Source: Burkholderiales bacterium PBB2
Lineage (GTDB): Bacteria; Pseudomonadota; Gammaproteobacteria; Burkholderiales; Burkholderiaceae_C
DNA length: 64,000 nt
NCBI GenBank assembly: GCA_002255955.1
Contig: NKIM01000018.1
Span: 52,535 to 116,534, forward strand
Direction of reading: 5' to 3'
In this document: positions 40,063-49,287 of the stretch, piece after piece
Layout of the letters: each line of letters begins with the position of its first letter
How positions within the stretch are numbered: the first letter of the stretch is position 1
Program-made: the position numbers and the translations under genes
The notes under the pieces: generated by a model
What the model saw: the letters and a program-made list of their open reading frames with translations, nothing else
Database searches by the model: none
Told to the model about the DNA's origin: nothing

Positions 40063-40547
40063 GCTCGAAGGACATGAACCCTGACGCAAGCGCCGTTGCA
40101 CCCGTTTTTGAACATGGCCTGCGCGTGTACTGGGAGGACACCGACGCCGGTGGCGTGGTGTTCTATGCCAATTACCTGAAGTTTTTCGAACGCGCCCGCA
40201 CCGAATGGCTGCGCCGCCTCGGCTTTGGCCAGGAGGCCATGCGCCATGAATCGGGCGTGATGTTCGTGGTCGGCCAGACCTCGGTGCGTTATCTTCGCCC
40301 GGCACGGCTGGATGACTGGCTGTTCGTCACCGTCGAGCCACGCGAGCTCGGTCGTGCGAGCATGCTGGTCTTTCAGCAGGCCTTCATCGAAGGGCCACAG
40401 GGCCGGCGCCTGCTCGCCGAAGGCGAGATCCGCATTGGCTGCGTGTCCGCTCAGCTCGCGGGCAGCGATGCGATTGCCGAATTCAAACCCTGCCGTATTC
40501 CTGCCTCGGTGATCGAGGCGCTCCAAAAACCTGTTGTGGCTCTATGA
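40059..40547 (+). CDS. ybgC: Tol-Pal-associated acyl-CoA thioesterase YbgC
   Basis: Hot-dog fold thioesterase (162 aa) of the Tol-Pal cluster. The signature VYWEDTDAGGVVFYANYLKF carries the catalytic Asp, followed by FFERARTEWLRRLGF and VRYLRPARLDDWL. The ATG at 40059 overlaps the aminotransferase stop, and the ybgC stop overlaps tolQ (ATGA), so the whole run is translationally coupled. A second ATG at 40074 has AAGGA too close to act as its ribosome site. Confidence 0.94.
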   Translation: MSSKDMNPDASAVAPVFEHGLRVYWEDTDAGGVVFYANYLKFFERARTEWLRRLGFGQEAMRHESGVMFVVGQTSVRYLRPARLDDWLFVTVEPRELGRASMLVFQQAFIEGPQGRRLLAEGEIRIGCVSAQLAGSDAIAEFKPCRIPASVIEALQKPVVAL

Positions 40548-41242
40548 ACCAAGACCTTTCCATCGTCGCCCTGATCATGCACGCCAGCCTGGCAGTGCAG
40601 CTGGTGATTGCTGCCTTGCTGACCGTGTCGCTGGCCAGCTGGAGTGTGATTTTCAGCAAGCTGATCTCGCTCTCGCGCATCAAGAAGGGCAACGAGGATT
40701 TCGAGCAGGAGTTCTGGTCGGGCAAGAACCTCAACGAGCTCTACACCGCCGTCAACGGCAAGACCGGTGGCGCGCCGCTGGAGCGCATCTTCGCTTCGGG
40801 CATGCGCGAATTTCTGAAGCTGCGTGAGCGTCGCGTGGTCGAACCCACCGCCCTGCTCGACGGCTCGCGCCGCGCCATGCGCGCCAGCTTCCAGCGCGAG
40901 ATGGACACCATGGAGAGCAACCTCTCCTTCCTGGCCTCGGTCGGCTCGGTCTCGCCCTACGTCGGCCTGTTCGGCACCATCTGGGGCATCATGCATGCCT
41001 TCGTCGGCCTGTCGAATGTGCAGCAGGTGACCCTGGCCACCGTGGCACCCGGCATTGCCGAAGCCCTGGTGGCCACGGCCATCGGCCTGTTCGCTGCCAT
41101 CCCTGCCGTGCTGGCCTACAACCGCTTCGCGCGCCAGATCGACCGCAGCGCCATCACCCTGGAATCCTTCATCGAAGAGTTCTCGAACATCCTGCAGCGC
41201 AACGCCACCCTGCCCGCCCAGCCGGCCGGCCCGGCGCGCTGA
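40544..41242 (+). CDS. tolQ: Tol-Pal system protein TolQ
   Basis: Inner-membrane proton-channel subunit (232 aa) of the Tol motor that constricts the outer membrane at division. Three helices are visible, near residues 15-38, 137-160 and 172-192. LASVGSVSPYVGLFGTIWGI and TVAPGIAEALVATAIGLFAAIPAVLAYN are the ExbB/TolQ channel motifs. It starts on the ybgC stop. tolR follows after 19 bases. Confidence 0.97.
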   Translation: MNQDLSIVALIMHASLAVQLVIAALLTVSLASWSVIFSKLISLSRIKKGNEDFEQEFWSGKNLNELYTAVNGKTGGAPLERIFASGMREFLKLRERRVVEPTALLDGSRRAMRASFQREMDTMESNLSFLASVGSVSPYVGLFGTIWGIMHAFVGLSNVQQVTLATVAPGIAEALVATAIGLFAAIPAVLAYNRFARQIDRSAITLESFIEEFSNILQRNATLPAQPAGPAR

Positions 41243-41261
41243 GCACACGGAGCCCGCCACC

Positions 41262-41717
<456 letters not shown>

Positions 41718-41724
41718 TCCGGCC

Positions 41725-42651
41725 ATGAGCAGCCTGCCCCTGGGTGCCCGCCACCTGCATGATCCCCTGCGCCCGCCGGCCCCGCCCGGCATGGGCCGCG
41801 GTTTTGCCTTCGCCCTGATCGCCCACGCGGCCCTGCTGGCCGCGCTCAGCGCGGGCGTCAGCTGGCGCACGCAGGACCCGCCGGCCTTTGAGGCGGAGCT
41901 GTGGTCCGCCGTGCCGCAAGCCGCCGCGCCAAAGCTGGTCGAGCCGGAGCCGGAACCCGAGCCGCCCAAGCCTGAGCCCAAGCCCGAGCCCAAGGTCCAA
42001 CAGCCCAGCCCCGAAGAACTCCAGGCCGAGCGCGATGCCGAGATCGCCATCGCCAAGGCCAAGGAGAAAAAGAAGCTGGAGGCCGAACGGCAGCGCCTGG
42101 CCGAACTGGAAGCCGAGCGCAAAAAGCAGCTGGCCCTGAAGGAAAAGGAAAAGCTCGAACGCGAGCGCGAGAAGCAGCTGCAGGCCAAGCGCGAAGCCGA
42201 AGACAAGCTCAAGAAAGAGAAGCTCGACAAGCAGCTCAAAGACAAGCAAGCCAAGGCCGAAGAAGCCAAACGCGAAGCCAAGCTGGAGGCGCAGCGCCAG
42301 GAGAACCTGCGCCGTATCCAGGGCATGGCCGGCGCCAGCGGCGGCCCCAGCGCCACGGGCACCGCGCTCAAGAGCTCCGGCCCCTCAGCCAGTTATGGCG
42401 GCCGCATCAAGGCGCGCGTGCGCCCCAACATCATCTACACCGACGCCCCGAGCGGCAACCCAGTGGCCGAGGTGGAGGTGCGCACCGCCCCCGATGGCAC
42501 CATCATCGCCCGCAAGCTGCTCAAGCCCAGCGGCGATGCCGAGTGGGACAAAGCCGTGCTGCGCGCCATCGACAAGACCGAGACCCTGCCGCGCGACACC
42601 GACGGCCGCGTGCCGCCGGTGCTGGTGATCAGCTTCCAGCCGCGCGAGTGA
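41725..42651 (+). CDS. tolA: Cell-envelope integrity protein TolA
   Basis: Periplasm-spanning protein (308 aa) that links TolQR to Pal. A single N-terminal helix (FAFALIAHAALLAALSAGV) is followed by a Pro-rich linker (PEPEPEPPKPEPKPEPK). Domain II is a long Ala/Lys/Glu/Arg alpha-helical stretch with repeated KEK, ERQR and EAEDK patterns. The C-terminal TonB-like domain is VRPNIIYTDAPSGNPVAEVE through VPPVLVISFQPRE. The ATG at 41725 follows tolR by seven bases. tolB and pal are not present downstream, where the strand reverses. Confidence 0.95.
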   Translation: MSSLPLGARHLHDPLRPPAPPGMGRGFAFALIAHAALLAALSAGVSWRTQDPPAFEAELWSAVPQAAAPKLVEPEPEPEPPKPEPKPEPKVQQPSPEELQAERDAEIAIAKAKEKKKLEAERQRLAELEAERKKQLALKEKEKLEREREKQLQAKREAEDKLKKEKLDKQLKDKQAKAEEAKREAKLEAQRQENLRRIQGMAGASGGPSATGTALKSSGPSASYGGRIKARVRPNIIYTDAPSGNPVAEVEVRTAPDGTIIARKLLKPSGDAEWDKAVLRAIDKTETLPRDTDGRVPPVLVISFQPRE

Positions 42652-42667
42652 GGGAGTGGGTGATGGT

Positions 42668-43192
42668 TCAGGCGCGTGCCGCCCGGCGTGCGCCCCACCA
42701 GGCATCCAGCGACCAGGGGCCGGCGCCCCAAAGCGCCAGCATCAGCAGCAAGGCCCCCCAGAGCTGATGGCCCAGCAGCGCAGCCGGCGCGATCTCGCTG
42801 AGGCTGAGCACGGCCATCACATTGACCACGCTCAGGCCCAGGGCAGCGAAGCGGCCGCCCAAGCCCAGCACCAGCAACACGGGCAGCGCCAACTCTCCCG
42901 CGGTGCCCAGGTAGGCCGCCAGCTCCGGCGGCAAGAGCGGCACCTGATACTCGTCCTCGAACAAGGCCAAGGTGCTGGACCAATCGCGCAGCTTGCTCAG
43001 GCCTGAGAGCCAAAACACCTTGGCGACAAACAGGCGCGCCAACAGACTGGCCAGGCCCTGGGCCTGAAGCTCCACGGTTTGCAACCAGGCGGGCAGCGCT
43101 GCCACGCCGGGCGGCGGTGAACGGCGCGGACCGGCGTCTGCCATCAAGAAACCCAAGGCGGCCCGCAGGCCCTGCATCCAACGAGTCGCCAT
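42668..43192 (-). CDS. DoxX-family membrane protein of the bufferin cluster
   Basis: A 174-residue inner-membrane protein with about four helices (near residues 45-70, 90-110, 112-130 and 140-160). LLARLFVAKVFWLSGLSKL and YLGTAGELALPVLLVLGLGG are DoxX-type motifs. The N-terminus is longer than usual by about 30 residues. It follows the DUF2063 gene by about 100 bases on the same strand and completes the common bufA-bufB-bufC-doxX order. DoxX proteins here are thought to support redox chemistry; the specific role is not established. It converges with tolA. Confidence 0.83.
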   Translation of the reverse strand: MATRWMQGLRAALGFLMADAGPRRSPPPGVAALPAWLQTVELQAQGLASLLARLFVAKVFWLSGLSKLRDWSSTLALFEDEYQVPLLPPELAAYLGTAGELALPVLLVLGLGGRFAALGLSVVNVMAVLSLSEIAPAALLGHQLWGALLLMLALWGAGPWSLDAWWGARRAARA

Positions 43193-43223
43193 GGCGCCTC
43201 CTTTTCACATCAGCGAATTGAAA

Positions 43224-43237
43224 TTTGAAAGTTCAAA
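43224..43237. repeat. Inverted repeat upstream of doxX
   Basis: TTTGAA AG TTCAAA lies about 32 bases before the doxX start in the bufC-doxX gap. It could be an operator, or it could be chance in a short AT-rich stretch. Confidence 0.35.
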
Positions 43238-43293
43238 GCTGGCCCAGGCGGACTTACCCGCCCGGAGCCGAGCCATGAAGGGCAATGGGCCGC

Positions 43294-44094
43294 TCAGCCC
43301 GAGATCAGCGAACGGGCAGCCACCAGCCAGCCCAGCTGCAAGGCTTTTTGCAACCAGGCGGCGAAATCCAAGGGCTCGGCCCCAGCAGTGCCCAACTCCG
43401 CGTCTTGCAGGGCCGCTTCCAGGCTCCGGCCTTGCAGGAGCGCCAACATGAAGGCCGCCTCTGCCGCTGGAAGCTGCATCAACTCGGCCTTCCACTGGGG
43501 GCGCCAGAGCAAGATGCTGAGTTGATCGGCCTCGTCTTCTTCGCTCGGGTCAGACCACAGAGGCGCCTGCCAGCGTTGCCAGGCGCCGGCATGCACCGAA
43601 AGCACACGCGAACCAGCGCGCAGACACAGGGTGAAATCCGCGGGCGGCGCTGCGGAAAGCAAACGCAGCGATGCAGCGTCAAAAACATCATCACGCGCAC
43701 GCTCAAGGCCGTGCGCCGCCCATTCCAAGCGAGCCAGATCCACCCACCAAGCCTCCACGCCCCGCTCGGCCAGGAACTCAGGCAAGACCTGACCCCATAC
43801 CCCCAAATCGCCGCGCGCCGGCGGGTGCTGGCGCCAGAAGCTGGCGGCCATGGCCGCAAACGAGTCCTCACCCAAGCCTGCGCGCAAGCGGGGAAAGGTC
43901 TGGGCGAGCACCTTGTCGGCCAAGACCTGGCTGTTGAGCCGGTAGGCCTGCACGCCACGAGCCACGCCACCCTCAATGCCGGCTTGCGCCTGCAGGCCAG
44001 CCGGTGGTGGGTGGCCAGCCCAAGCATCGGTAGGCCTGAGCAAGGTGCGCAGCAAATCCTCCTGCGCCTCCTTCAAGCGGGCCTGGGCATTCAT
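43294..44094 (-). CDS. bufC: DUF2063 partner protein of MNIO enzyme (BufC-like)
   Basis: A 266-residue protein with the DUF2063 N-terminal domain (ARLKEAQEDLLRTLLRP, then AYRLNSQVLADKVLAQTFPRLRAGLG and ASFWRQHPPARGDLGVWGQVLP). The family partners the DUF692/MNIO enzyme, probably recognising the precursor leader. The ATG at 44094 overlaps the MNIO stop (ATGA), so the two are made in step. The track ORF starts in the MNIO gene and is wrong. No catalytic motif is visible. Confidence 0.87.
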   Translation of the reverse strand: MNAQARLKEAQEDLLRTLLRPTDAWAGHPPPAGLQAQAGIEGGVARGVQAYRLNSQVLADKVLAQTFPRLRAGLGEDSFAAMAASFWRQHPPARGDLGVWGQVLPEFLAERGVEAWWVDLARLEWAAHGLERARDDVFDAASLRLLSAAPPADFTLCLRAGSRVLSVHAGAWQRWQAPLWSDPSEEDEADQLSILLWRPQWKAELMQLPAAEAAFMLALLQGRSLEAALQDAELGTAGAEPLDFAAWLQKALQLGWLVAARSLISG

Positions 44095-44978
44095 GCGGGG
44101 GGCCCTGCCATGCAGGCACGAGCTTGGGCCATTTCGCCGAGCAAGACCTCCAGTTCCGGCAGATCGTTGTCCCATTCGACCAGGCTGGGGACCGGGCCGA
44201 AGCGTTCGAGGGCGGCGCGGTAGACCTGCCAAACAGGCGCCGGCACTGGGCTGCCATGGTCGTCGATCACCAGACCTGGCAGATCCAGGTGACCGGCCAG
44301 ATGGATCTCGCCCACCGCGTCCGAGCGAATGGCCTGCAGCCAACGGATGGCCTGTTCGGCCGCTTCCTTGGGTGCATGTCCGGCATTGCGCGCGTTGACG
44401 ACCAAGTTGTTGACGTCCAGCAGCAAGCGGCAGCCGCTGCGACGGGTCAGCTCATTGAAAAACTCGGGCTCCGACATCGCCTCATGCTCAGGCGAAGCCC
44501 AGCTCAGATAGGCGCTGAGGTTCTCCACCAAGATGGGGCGGCGCAGCCGATCCTGCACCTGCTGGACATGGCCCAGCATCAATTCCAGGCTGGCGCGCTC
44601 GAAGGGGATGGGCAAGAGATCCGCCGCATGCATCAGCGAGGGCGGCTGTCCGGGCCCGGCCCCACGGGCAAACGCGGCATGGTCAGACACCAGCAGCGGA
44701 TCCACCCGCGCCACCAGATCGGCCAAGCGATCCAGATGCCAGGCATCCAGGCCGCAAGCCGAGCCCAGGCCCAGGCCCACACCGTGCAGACTGACGGGCA
44801 GGCGCTCCCGCCCGGCCATCAGCACCTGCAGGCTGGCGCCGCCTTCGGCAAAGAAATTCTCAGAGTGAACCTCCAGGAAATCCACGCCCAAAGCATCGCG
44901 GCTTCGACTCAGCAGGGCCTCGTAATGCGGCTGGCGCCAACCCATGCCCACCCTCGCCTCAGCCATGCTGAATTCCAT
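44091..44978 (-). CDS. bufB: Multinuclear non-haem iron oxidase, DUF692/MNIO (BufB-like)
   Basis: A 295-residue TIM-barrel enzyme of the DUF692 family, which oxidises cysteines of peptide precursors. Metal-binding motifs are FLEVHSENFF, VSLHGVGLGLGS, LLVSDHAAF, LVENLSAYLSW, LLLDVNNLVVNARN and EIHLAGH, matching the family's His/Asp/Glu/Asn ligand set. It starts at ATG 44978, or possibly 44966 (MAEARVG). It is 39 bases after the precursor gene and overlaps bufC. The expected product is cysteine-derived thiooxazole-type heterocycles on the precursor. Confidence 0.92.
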   Translation of the reverse strand: MEFSMAEARVGMGWRQPHYEALLSRSRDALGVDFLEVHSENFFAEGGASLQVLMAGRERLPVSLHGVGLGLGSACGLDAWHLDRLADLVARVDPLLVSDHAAFARGAGPGQPPSLMHAADLLPIPFERASLELMLGHVQQVQDRLRRPILVENLSAYLSWASPEHEAMSEPEFFNELTRRSGCRLLLDVNNLVVNARNAGHAPKEAAEQAIRWLQAIRSDAVGEIHLAGHLDLPGLVIDDHGSPVPAPVWQVYRAALERFGPVPSLVEWDNDLPELEVLLGEMAQARACMAGPPA

Positions 44979-45017
44979 GGGACACCATGCGGCCGGGCTG
45001 AGGGTGTGCGCCCAGAT

Positions 45018-45296
45018 TTACTTCTTCACCTTGGCGCGGGCTTCTTCAGCGCTCAAGCCGCCCTCACTCTTGCAGGTGCCCTTGGCCACGTATTTCCACT
45101 CGGCCACGTCCTTGTCGATGGTGGACTGACCCGCGCAGCTGTGGCTGCCGGTCAAGTTGGCGCAGTCGTTTTGACCGGCCTTGGCAATGCCGTAGCACTT
45201 CTCTTTCGCGCCCTTGTCCTGGGCGGCCGCCTGATCGATCAGACCCATGGCACAAACGGCGGCCAGGGCCGCGGAAACCAGCTGTTTGCTTTGCAT
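45018..45296 (-). CDS. bufA1: DUF2282 precursor peptide, bufferin type
   Basis: A 92-residue secreted precursor. The signal peptide [20 protein letters not shown] is cut near residue 25. The mature region has four conserved cysteines at 34, 45, 54 and 75 in EKCYG, NDCANL, SHSCAGQ and GTCKSEGG, the DUF2282 pattern. Such proteins are modified by MNIO enzymes and exported to bind copper in the periplasm. The ATG at 45296 follows AGGAG by nine bases; the track's 45479 start is wrong. The mature charge and cysteine pattern match known bufferin precursors. Confidence 0.9.
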   Translation of the reverse strand: MQSKQLVSAALAAVCAMGLIDQAAAQDKGAKEKCYGIAKAGQNDCANLTGSHSCAGQSTIDKDVAEWKYVAKGTCKSEGGLSAEEARAKVKK

Positions 45297-45414
45297 GATG
45301 GAAAACTCCTGAAGGGAATGTGGCTCGAAGCGTTGCTGCCGAGCGTCGGGCCTTCGATGGGATGAAGGCCGCGCTGCTGCGGCGGCCGGGGCATGATGCC
45401 GCCGACCGAACTCT

Positions 45415-45440
45415 GTCGCAAGCCAGGCGGCATAACTTAC
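45415..45440 (-). promoter_or_regulatory. Possible ECF-sigma promoter of the bufferin operon
   Basis: On the minus strand GTAAGT, a 16-base spacer and CGAC lie about 120 bases before the bufA1 ATG. The form resembles the GTAACC-N16-CGAA promoters, as I recall them, of the SigF-type ECF factors that control related clusters in Caulobacter. The match is partial. Confidence 0.3.
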
Positions 45441-45479
45441 AGCTCGGCAGAAAAATTTCTCGACCGCATTCAGCCGCAT

Positions 45480-46142
45480 TCAGTTCAAGCTGCCCGCGCT
45501 CTGACGCAGGTCGGTTTGCACCTGCAGGGCCACTTGCAAGGCCAGGCGCAAGCCCTGGCACATGGTGGCCAGGCTCATGCTGGGCGCATGCGCATGACGC
45601 GCCGCTTGCTCGGGCAAGAGCGGGATGTGCATGAAGCCGCTGCGCACCGGGCTGTCGCGCAGCGCGTGCTGAAGGCCAAAAAAGACATGGTTGCAAACAA
45701 AGGTCCCGGCGGTCTGCGAGACGCCAGCCGGGATGCCCGCCTCGCGCAGCGCCGCCACCATGGCCTTGATCGGCAAGGTGCTGAAGTAGGCGGCAGGAGC
45801 CTCCGGCAACACGGGCTGGTCGATGGGCTGGGCTCCGGCGTTGTCCGGGATGCGCGCATCGTCCACATTGATGGCGACCCGCTCCAAGGACAAGTCGGTA
45901 CGGCCGCTGGCCTGACCCAGGGCCAGCACCAGGGCAGGCTGCAGGTCATGGAGGCCTTGGTGGAGCTGATCCAGCGCCTGACCAAACACACAGGGCAAAC
46001 GTCTGGCCACCACCCGATGACCCGCAATCTCCTGGCCATCGAGTGCCTGGGCCAGCAGCCAGGACGGATTCAAGGTTTCGCCGCCAAAGGGGTCGAAACC
46101 GGTCAGGAGCAAGGTCGGCAGGCGAGAAGGTGCGTGGGGCAT
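45480..46142 (-). CDS. pcp: Pyroglutamyl-peptidase I
   Basis: Cysteine peptidase (220 aa) that removes N-terminal pyroglutamate from peptides. [20 protein letters not shown] opens the protein. The catalytic set is seen in [10 protein letters not shown] (Glu region), [16 protein letters not shown] (Cys) and [13 protein letters not shown] (His). The track ORF of 941 residues runs far antisense to the ATPase gene and is an artefact; the ATG at 46142 fits family length. A tandem 15-base repeat lies within the first codons upstream. Confidence 0.93.
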   Translation of the reverse strand: MPHAPSRLPTLLLTGFDPFGGETLNPSWLLAQALDGQEIAGHRVVARRLPCVFGQALDQLHQGLHDLQPALVLALGQASGRTDLSLERVAINVDDARIPDNAGAQPIDQPVLPEAPAAYFSTLPIKAMVAALREAGIPAGVSQTAGTFVCNHVFFGLQHALRDSPVRSGFMHIPLLPEQAARHAHAPSMSLATMCQGLRLALQVALQVQTDLRQSAGSLN

Positions 46143-46145
46143 GGC

Positions 46146-46175
46146 GAGGTGGGCGTGGCAGAGGTGGGCGTGGCA
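46146..46175. repeat. Tandem repeat of 15 bases, two copies
   Basis: GAGGTGGGCGTGGCA occurs twice in a row just upstream of pcp. It would read as HAHLC repeats if pcp were extended upstream, which I do not favour. Confidence 0.7.
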
Positions 46176-46484
46176 GAACCGAGCGTGTTCGGAGGCAAAG
46201 AGGTCAGGCCTGCCCCGGCATTCTCGGCGAGCCGACCCGTCCTGCCTGCTGCACCCGCAAATGGAAAACACAACACAATGCGAACTCGGGCCGCGCTTTT
46301 CCTGCCAATTCGGGGTTTGTGCGCGCAGGCGGGGCAGTAGCATTCGCCTGAGAGGTATCTGCCTCTGGCGACGCTGTGGGCAAGGCCTGACCCCAGGCAC
46401 AGAGCCAGCACGGCCGAACTTGATTTCTGGATGGCGCCAGCTTGCCGCTGCGCATGAATATTTGTTGTTGGAGACGCTTGCATC
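46176..46484. other. Intergenic region between pcp and the PilB-like ATPase
   Basis: About 310 bases with no gene. A bulged hairpin (TCGCC, AGAGG / CCTCT, GGCGA) lies at 46344-46371. No convincing promoter or riboswitch is visible. The last 30 bases are AT-rich (TGAATATTTGTTGTTGGAGAC) and contain GGAG ahead of the ATPase ATG. Confidence 0.5.
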
Positions 46485-49067
46485 ATGACCGATCTGTCCA
46501 CCCCGTTGCCCTGGCCGCATGAGAAGGCCGGCTCCAGCGCGGGCGAGTCCGGGGGCAACCCGCGCACGCCGGGGGTGCAAGGCCAGCAAGCCGGGGCCGC
46601 GGGCCGCAGCGCCGACAACTTCGCCTGGCCCATGCCGCCCTATGCGGCCTATCCGCAAGCCCTGCCGCAAACCTCGGCAGAGCCTTGCGAAATCCTGGGG
46701 CTGAACAACAGTCGCACGGCCGGCCATGTGATCCTGATGGCGCCGCACGAGCGCCTGGCGCAAATCAATGTGCCGCCGGCGCGCAGCGCCATGCCGCTGA
46801 AGTTCAGTCAATTCCGGGCCATCAAGCTGCTGCGCCCTATCACCGTGCCGCCGCGCTCGCAGACGACCGACGATGTGCTGCGCCTGGACCACCGCCCTCG
46901 CAGCGAGTTCAAGCTGCACTTTGTCGGCGGCGGGGAGCTGCGCGGCGTCACCATCGGCCATGGTCATGACGACCTGGGGCTCTTCCTGTTCCCGCCCCTG
47001 AGCGACAGCGACGACTCGGTGCTGCGCGTCTTCATCCCACGCGAAGCGCTGGAGCATTTCGAGATCGGCGAGCGCATCGGCGACCTGCTGATCAAGGAAC
47101 AGCTGGCCACCTCCGACCAGGTGGAAGACGCCGTCAACGAGCAAAGTCATCTGCGCTCGCGCCGCGTCGGCGACATCCTCGTGGCCCAGCAAATCGTCAC
47201 CGCCGACCAGCTGATCCAGGCCATCGACCAGCAAGCCCGCATGCCCATGGTGCGCATCGGCGAAGCCTTGCTGGCCCTGGACCTGATCACGCAAGAGCAG
47301 TTGGAGCAAGCCTTGCTGCAGCAGCGCGATGACCGCTCGGTGCCGCTGGGCGAACTGCTGGTGCGCAAGGGCGTGGTCACACGGCAGGCCTTGCAGTCGG
47401 CACTGGCGCGCAAGATGGGTTACCCCTTGGTCGATGTGACCAACTTCGCGTTTGAACCCGAGGCCATCGTCAAGCTGCCCTATGCCGTGGCCAAGCGCCT
47501 GGAGGTGCTGCCCCTGCTGCTGCGCGACGGCCGCCTGATTGTGGCCATGGAAGACCCCACCCGGCGCGATGCGCTGGACGAGGTGGAGTTCATCTCCCAG
47601 CTCAAGGTCACGCCCACCCTGGCCAAGGTCGGATCGCTGAGCTTTGCCATCCACCAGGCCTACGAGCGGTTTGGCGCCGAATCCTTGGGCCGCGCCGCCG
47701 ATATGAGCCCGGGCGGTTTCCAGATCGACTTCAGCCTGGACAAGGCCGACAAGCTGATCGAGACGCTGGAACGCGAAGGCCAGGAGCGCAACGTCCGAGA
47801 GGACGAACAGCCGATCGAGCAAAGCGACAACTCCCTGGTGCGCCTGATCAACACCATGATCCTCGACGCCAGCAACCAGGGCGTGTCCGACATCCACATC
47901 GAAACCCACCCGGGCAGCGAGAAAGTCAAGATCCGCTTCCGCCGCGACGGTGTGCTGCACCCCTATCTGGAGCTGCCCCACACCTACCGCAACGCCATGA
48001 TCGCCCGCATCAAGATCATGTGCGAACTCGACATCTCCGAGCGCCGCAAGCCGCAAGATGGCAAGATCAATTTCAGCCGCTTCATGCCGCAGTCCAAGCT
48101 GGAGCTGCGCGTGGCCACCATCCCGACCAACAACAATCTGGAAGACGTGGTCATGCGGCTGCTCTCGTCTTCCAAACCCCTGCCCCTGGCCAAGCTGGGC
48201 TTGAGCGAGTCCAACCTCAAGAATCTGCAGGAGGCGGTGGCCCGCCCCTACGGCATGGTGCTGTGCGTGGGCCCGACCGGCTCCGGCAAGACCACCACCC
48301 TGCACTCAGCCCTGGCCCACATCAACACGCCCGACCGCAAGATCTGGACGGCCGAAGACCCGATCGAAATCACCCAGGCCGGCCTGCGCCAGGTGCAGGT
48401 CAACCCGCGCATCGACTGGACCTTTGCCAAGGCCTTGCGCGCCTTCCTGCGCGCCGATCCGGACGTGATCATGGTGGGCGAAATCCGCGACCAGGAAACC
48501 GCCGAGATCGCGGTCGAGGCTTCGCTGACCGGCCATATGGTCATGTCCACCCTGCACACCAACAGCGCGGCCGAGACCATCACCCGCCTGCTGGACATGG
48601 GCATGGATCCCTTCAACTTTGCCGACTCCCTGTTGGCCGTGTTGGCCCAGCGCCTGGTGCGGCGCCTGTGCCCGTCCTGCCGCGTCGGCGAGCCCCTGAG
48701 CGCGAGCGACCAGGACGAGTGGCTGGACGATTACCTCCATGTCTTCGCCCCCGAGCACCGGCCCGATCGAGCGGCCCTGCTGGCCGACTGGCAAGCCCGA
48801 TTCGGCATCAACGGCGAGCTGCTGCATTTCCACAGCCCCGGTTGCGAAAAGTGCGATTTCAGCGGCTTCAAGGGCCGCGCCGGCCTGCACGAGCTGCTGG
48901 TGGTGAGCAAGTCCATCCGGCGCCTGATCCAGACCGGTGCGCGCGCCGAAGAGCTGTTTCAGGCCGCTTTGAACGAGGGCCTGCGCTCGCTGCGCCAGGA
49001 TGGCATTCTGAAAGTGTTGCAAGGCACCACCACAATGGGCGAAGTGCGCGCAACCAGTAACGCCTGA
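46485..49067 (+). CDS. GspE/PilB-family secretion ATPase with tandem c-di-GMP motifs
   Basis: An 860-residue type II secretion/type IV pilus extension ATPase, much larger than typical PilB (about 570). The first 180 residues are unusual, with a Pro/Ala-rich start and a domain ending [20 protein letters not shown]. Four tandem repeats of about 30 residues follow (near 194, 225, 255 and 286), each RIGDLL...TxxQLxxAxxQ, the MshEN c-di-GMP-binding pattern. The ATPase core has Walker [40 protein letters not shown] and two Cys pairs (CPSC, CEKC). It is isolated from pilC/pilD. Confidence 0.9.
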   Translation: MTDLSTPLPWPHEKAGSSAGESGGNPRTPGVQGQQAGAAGRSADNFAWPMPPYAAYPQALPQTSAEPCEILGLNNSRTAGHVILMAPHERLAQINVPPARSAMPLKFSQFRAIKLLRPITVPPRSQTTDDVLRLDHRPRSEFKLHFVGGGELRGVTIGHGHDDLGLFLFPPLSDSDDSVLRVFIPREALEHFEIGERIGDLLIKEQLATSDQVEDAVNEQSHLRSRRVGDILVAQQIVTADQLIQAIDQQARMPMVRIGEALLALDLITQEQLEQALLQQRDDRSVPLGELLVRKGVVTRQALQSALARKMGYPLVDVTNFAFEPEAIVKLPYAVAKRLEVLPLLLRDGRLIVAMEDPTRRDALDEVEFISQLKVTPTLAKVGSLSFAIHQAYERFGAESLGRAADMSPGGFQIDFSLDKADKLIETLEREGQERNVREDEQPIEQSDNSLVRLINTMILDASNQGVSDIHIETHPGSEKVKIRFRRDGVLHPYLELPHTYRNAMIARIKIMCELDISERRKPQDGKINFSRFMPQSKLELRVATIPTNNNLEDVVMRLLSSSKPLPLAKLGLSESNLKNLQEAVARPYGMVLCVGPTGSGKTTTLHSALAHINTPDRKIWTAEDPIEITQAGLRQVQVNPRIDWTFAKALRAFLRADPDVIMVGEIRDQETAEIAVEASLTGHMVMSTLHTNSAAETITRLLDMGMDPFNFADSLLAVLAQRLVRRLCPSCRVGEPLSASDQDEWLDDYLHVFAPEHRPDRAALLADWQARFGINGELLHFHSPGCEKCDFSGFKGRAGLHELLVVSKSIRRLIQTGARAEELFQAALNEGLRSLRQDGILKVLQGTTTMGEVRATSNA

Positions 49068-49287
49068 CATACGTTTTTCAAATATTGTTACTTCAAATTG
49101 GGGGGCTCCACCTGCTTACCCCGCCTTCCCCGCTTGCCAGTGCCTGACGCTTGCCCGATAGTGGGCCGTCAAATAATGCACACAGGGGAAGGTTTTGTTT
49201 TCATCCCAACTCGCGCGAGGCACCGCTTCCGCGCACAGCCAGGCTTTACACCACAGCACCATCCAGAGCTCGCATGAACGCTGCCAG

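Noticed and set aside
46310-46400. Glycine-riboswitch-like CTCTCAGGCGAA on the minus strand upstream of pcp
   Set aside because: The required CCGAAGG-type core and closing stems are missing; it is explained by a simple bulged hairpin, and pcp is not a usual glycine-switch target.
45480-48305. 941-residue minus-strand ORF covering pcp and the reverse of the PilB-like ATPase
   Set aside because: Only the last 220 residues are pcp; the rest is antisense to a real ATPase with intact motifs, a common artefact in high-GC DNA.
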